Notes under the pieces: model-generated
Databases searched by the model: none
What the model was told of the DNA's origin: nothing
Seen by the model: the letters and a program-made list of their open reading frames with translations, nothing else
Position numbers and translations under genes: made by a program
Shown here: positions 6,144 through 8,891 of the stretch, piece by piece
Layout of the letters: every line of letters begins with the position of its first letter
How positions within the stretch are numbered: the first letter of the stretch is position 1
Assembly (NCBI RefSeq): GCF_018336475.1
Contig: NZ_CP048741.1
Location: forward strand, 2,210,596 to 2,219,486
Length of the DNA: 8,891 bases
DNA from: Romboutsia sp. 13368
GTDB taxonomy: Bacteria > Bacillota > Clostridia > Peptostreptococcales > Peptostreptococcaceae
Reading direction: 5' to 3'

Positions 6144-7415
6144 ATGCCAAATGGTTTCTTAACAGTCAGTGTTATAGATAACGCAACTAATAGGCCTATT
6201 GAAAATGCTATTGTAAATATTTATACAGCACCTGAGTCTGGTCAAAGTCAAACTCAATTATATCAAAATTTAACTACTAATAATTCAGGTCAGGTTACTG
6301 GTATTACATTAGATGCACCTGATATTCAATATTCTCAACAACCTTCAGATGTTAGACCTTATAGTCAATATAGAGTAGAAGTAATTGCAGAAGGATATGA
6401 AACAGTTATTATCGATGGAACTCAAGTATTTCCTACTATAGAATCTAGACAAAATGTTCCTTTAAATGCACAAACACAACGTAGACACTTCTACTCTAGA
6501 CAAAATGAGAATGTATTTAATATACCAGAGAATACCCTTTTTGGAACATTTCCACCTAAAATACCTGAAAGTGATTTAAAACCGCTACCTCCACCAACAG
6601 GATTTGTTGTTCTAGATAATCCAGTGGTTCCTGAATTTGTAATTGTTCATGATGGTTTACCTGATGATAACTCCGCACCAAACTACTGGATACCATTTAA
6701 AGAATATATTAAAAACGTAGCTTCATCTGAGATATATTCTACTTGGCCAGAACAAACTATTTATGCAAATGTAATAGCAATAATTTCATTCACTTTAAAT
6801 AGAGTTTTTACAGAATGGTACAGAAGTAAAGGACTTAATTTCACAATAACATCATCTACTGCATATGATCATAAATTTATAAATAATAGAAATATATTTG
6901 ACACTATAAGTGTCGTTGTTGACAATATTTTTAATACATTTATAAAAAGACCTCCTACTGCTAGACAACCTCTTTTAGCTCAATATTGTGATGGGAAAAA
7001 TTCTCAATGCCCTAATGAAATGACACAATGGGGAAGTAAAGATTTAGGTGATCAAGGAATGGACTATCAAAGTATTTTAAGATATTTTTATGGAGATGAA
7101 ATAACTTTTAATACCGCGCCTGTGGTTAGTGGTGTTCCTGTATCATATCCTGGAGATACATTACAAGTTGGATCAAGTGGAAAAGATGTGCGAACTATAC
7201 AAAATCAATTAAACGCTATATCTAACTCTTATCCTGCTATTCCTAAAGTTAGAGAAGATGGAGTTTACGGAAATAGTACTGCTGAAGCTGTTAGAACCTT
7301 CCAAGGAATATTTGGTCTTCCTCAATCTGGAGTTGTAGACTTTAAAACTTGGTATGAAATTTCTAGAATTTATGTTGCAGTTACTAAAATAGCCTCATTA
7401 AATCCAAAGATATAA
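6144..7415 (+). CDS. sleC: Spore cortex-lytic enzyme precursor SleC
   Basis: SleC is the main cortex hydrolase of clostridial spores. It is made as a zymogen in the mother cell, deposited in the spore and activated on germination by Csp proteases. This 423-residue protein matches my memory of C. difficile SleC throughout. Residues 1-110 form a beta-rich pro-domain of the carboxypeptidase-regulatory type (VSVIDNATNRPIENAIVNIY). Residues 111-150 are a proline-rich linker (PPKIPESDLKPLPPPTG, 137-153) where activation cleavage is expected. Residues 165-320 are a SpoIID-like lytic transglycosylase domain, with Glu196 in ASSEIYSTWP as the likely catalytic acid, AYDHKFINNRN at 240-250, and Cys282 and Cys289. 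Residues 338-412 are a peptidoglycan-binding domain (LQVGSSGKDVRTIQNQLN; FQGIFGLPQSGVVD). There is no signal peptide, as expected for a protein assembled into the spore. It is transcribed alone, divergent from prsW, and ends at a strong terminator. Confidence 0.93.
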   Translation: MPNGFLTVSVIDNATNRPIENAIVNIYTAPESGQSQTQLYQNLTTNNSGQVTGITLDAPDIQYSQQPSDVRPYSQYRVEVIAEGYETVIIDGTQVFPTIESRQNVPLNAQTQRRHFYSRQNENVFNIPENTLFGTFPPKIPESDLKPLPPPTGFVVLDNPVVPEFVIVHDGLPDDNSAPNYWIPFKEYIKNVASSEIYSTWPEQTIYANVIAIISFTLNRVFTEWYRSKGLNFTITSSTAYDHKFINNRNIFDTISVVVDNIFNTFIKRPPTARQPLLAQYCDGKNSQCPNEMTQWGSKDLGDQGMDYQSILRYFYGDEITFNTAPVVSGVPVSYPGDTLQVGSSGKDVRTIQNQLNAISNSYPAIPKVREDGVYGNSTAEAVRTFQGIFGLPQSGVVDFKTWYEISRIYVAVTKIASLNPKI

Positions 7416-7420
7416 TATAT

Positions 7421-7447
7421 AAAAGACCACTTAAAAAGTGGTCTTTT
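7421..7447. terminator. Strong bidirectional terminator between convergent sleC and the DUF3298 gene
   Basis: AAAAGACCACTT (7421-7432) and AAGTGGTCTTTT (7436-7447) form a perfect 12-bp stem around a 3-base AAA loop. T runs follow the GC-rich core on both strands. It begins 5 bases after the sleC stop and ends 1 base before the stop of the opposing gene, so it can serve both. Confidence 0.93.
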
Positions 7448-7448
7448 A

Positions 7449-8819
7449 TTATTTAAAAATCTCTTTGTATTCAGGTTTTAATATATGATCTATTTTACTA
7501 ATATTTATCGTAAATTCAGGTATACCTGCTGCATAAGGAGCTATTTCGTATAAATCAAAATATATAACTAAATTATCATCTTGAATATAGAACTTTTGAT
7601 TATCTGATATACTTTTAAACTCGTATACACCTTTATTTTCTTCGTTTGATTTAATTAAATCTTCTATTTGTATTCTGATTTCTTCATTTATAATGCTTTT
7701 ATAATCTATCTCCTCTTTAAATAAATCTTTTAATGAGATAAACTTTCCATTATTTATATCTATATTATATGCTACATTCTCATATTCTCCATGTGCTCCC
7801 CCAGCATATTTATAATATATTATCATTATACTTAATATATCATCACTATTCTTCTTTATATCAAAGTCAACATTAGCAATAAATTTATTTTCTACTTCTG
7901 GTAAATCTTCATAATAATCTTTTGCTTGTTGCTGTGAATCATTGAAAAATTTCATTATACTAGTCGTTATTTCATCATTTATATGTTTTGATAAATCTTT
8001 ATTATCAGTTATTATTATAGGTATATTTATAACACTGTTTATATACTTGTTATTTTTTGTTATCGTCTGAGTATCTATGTTTGCAATTATATTGCTAGTT
8101 TGTACAATTTTTATTTTATTTTTAAATATATCAAATGGTACCTTAAATTCATATCTTACATTATTTTCACTAGATTTATAGGGATTAAAATAAATATTTA
8201 AACCCTCATCTACTATTTCGTAATTTGTATATTTATCTATGTTTATTTTATTGCTATCTATATTTATCTTATTTTGTTTTATATGTTGCTTTATATAGGT
8301 TTCTATTACAGTTTTATAATCTTCATTTTCTTTTAATAGATTATTTAAGAATACTCTTTGACCTGTATTTAAATCAAATATATAACTATCTTTTTCTAAC
8401 TTAAATTTATTATCTTTATACCTTATTTCTCTATAAATCACCATATTTAATAAATTTCTATTTTCAAAAACTATATGATAATCTATATTTATGTCTGTTT
8501 TTATATTATTATTATATATTTGTGACAATTGCCTTTGATTATTTATAGAATCATTTATATTCCTTCTTATATATGAATTTATATACCTTTCTACGTCTTC
8601 ATTATAATAATGAATTTTAGGCATTTTTGCATTTATAAATATATTTTTTTCCTCTATCTTAATTTTTTCTTCGGTTACTTTTATAGACTTTAATCCTTGA
8701 GATAAATTTGTTTGTAATACATCTCTCATATTACCTATATTGATATTTGCAAATATGGCAAATATTATTGCAACTAATAATATGTACTTATATTTTAAGA
8801 ATCTTTTAAGACATTTCAT
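7449..8819 (-). CDS. Membrane-anchored protein with two DUF4163/DUF3298 (RsiV/PdaC-type) units
   Basis: This 456-residue protein has a short basic N-terminus, one hydrophobic segment at about 11-28 and a long hydrophilic remainder, so it should be an anchored or secreted extracytoplasmic protein. Residues 251-443 carry the clear DUF4163 plus DUF3298 pattern: YKYAGGAHGEY (336-346), YNIDINNGKFISLKDLF (351-367) and LVIYFDLYEIAPYAAGIPEF (417-436). Residues 54-236 repeat the layout in diverged form: FDLNTGQRVFLNNLL (148-162) aligns with the second stretch and LNIYFNPY (207-214) with the third, but the GGAHG and APYAAG signatures are missing. Relatives are RsiV, whose domain binds lysozyme, and the peptidoglycan deacetylase PdaC. 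The cytoplasmic tail is only about 10 residues, too short for an anti-sigma domain, and there is no deacetylase domain. AGGAGGA stands 8 bases before the ATG. The role is unknown. Confidence 0.85.
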   Translation of the reverse strand: MKCLKRFLKYKYILLVAIIFAIFANINIGNMRDVLQTNLSQGLKSIKVTEEKIKIEEKNIFINAKMPKIHYYNEDVERYINSYIRRNINDSINNQRQLSQIYNNNIKTDINIDYHIVFENRNLLNMVIYREIRYKDNKFKLEKDSYIFDLNTGQRVFLNNLLKENEDYKTVIETYIKQHIKQNKINIDSNKINIDKYTNYEIVDEGLNIYFNPYKSSENNVRYEFKVPFDIFKNKIKIVQTSNIIANIDTQTITKNNKYINSVINIPIIITDNKDLSKHINDEITTSIMKFFNDSQQQAKDYYEDLPEVENKFIANVDFDIKKNSDDILSIMIIYYKYAGGAHGEYENVAYNIDINNGKFISLKDLFKEEIDYKSIINEEIRIQIEDLIKSNEENKGVYEFKSISDNQKFYIQDDNLVIYFDLYEIAPYAAGIPEFTINISKIDHILKPEYKEIFK

Positions 8820-8831
8820 TTTTATGTCCTC

Positions 8832-8859
8832 CTAAATATAATCCTTTTATTATATTTAG
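8832..8859 (-). promoter_or_regulatory. Perfect palindrome over the -10 region and ribosome-binding site of the DUF3298 gene
   Basis: CTAAATATAAT (8832-8842) and ATTATATTTAG (8849-8859) form a perfect 11-bp inverted repeat with a 6-base spacer. Read on the minus strand, the upstream arm contains TATAAT (8854-8849), a perfect -10 box, though the -35 region is poor (ATAAAA at 8877-8872). The downstream arm ends in the AG that opens AGGAGGA (8834-8828). It could be an operator for a dimeric repressor or, if transcription starts upstream, a hairpin over the ribosome-binding site. AT-only arms raise the chance that it is fortuitous. Confidence 0.45.
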
Positions 8860-8891
8860 AATTTTTATATTTTTTATTCCTATAAAATTAA

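Noticed and set aside
7449..8819. RsiV-type anti-sigma factor
   Set aside because: Only about 10 residues precede the membrane segment, too few for a sigma-binding domain, and no sigma factor gene is adjacent within the window.

Overview
The window is very AT-rich and tightly packed. Ribosome-binding sites of the AGGAGG/GGGAGG type are strong, codon use is A/T-ending, and there are TTG and GTG starts. This points to a low-GC Firmicute of class Clostridia. The spore-germination gene sleC stands divergent from a prsW gene, an arrangement I recall from Clostridioides difficile. With the close match to remembered C. difficile SleC, this suggests a member of Peptostreptococcaceae. The taxonomic call is inference from memory, not a search.

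Layout. From the middle leftward (minus strand) runs a compact probable operon: prsW (6026-5287, broken by a frameshift), an RsmF-like rRNA cytosine methyltransferase (5294-3996), an uncharacterised helical protein with a HEPN-type R-x6-H motif (3929-3129), signal peptidase I (3109-2576) and a xylose-isomerase-like TIM-barrel protein (2567-1806). A hairpin terminator closes it at 1793-1821. A nucleoside (uridine) kinase with TGS and synthetase-like N-terminal domains follows (1762-95), with its own terminator at 51-84. At 1-10 there is the ribosome-binding site of a further minus-strand gene that starts outside the window. Rightward from the middle, sleC (6144-7415, plus strand) encodes a spore cortex-lytic enzyme. 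It converges on a minus-strand gene for a membrane-anchored DUF4163/DUF3298 protein (8819-7449). A perfect 12-bp bidirectional terminator separates the two stop codons.

How the genes work together. Most of the window looks like conserved housekeeping plus envelope and sporulation functions. Three products belong to families met in cell-envelope stress signalling: PrsW (anti-sigma protease), signal peptidase I (the site-1 protease for RsiV in Bacillus) and a DUF3298 protein (the RsiV/PdaC sensor-domain family). Here PrsW appears inactivated, and the DUF3298 protein has no cytoplasmic anti-sigma domain.

The points most worth a second look are these: the orphan HEPN-motif protein, which resembles the helical part of CRISPR Csm6 without a CARF domain and has a hairpin over its ribosome-binding site; the single-site frameshift in prsW; the internal duplication in the DUF3298 protein, where only the second copy keeps the family's signature; and a perfect palindrome over that gene's -10 region. 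I see no CRISPR array, tRNA, rRNA, insertion sequence or phage gene. No gene-free stretch exceeds about 120 bases.
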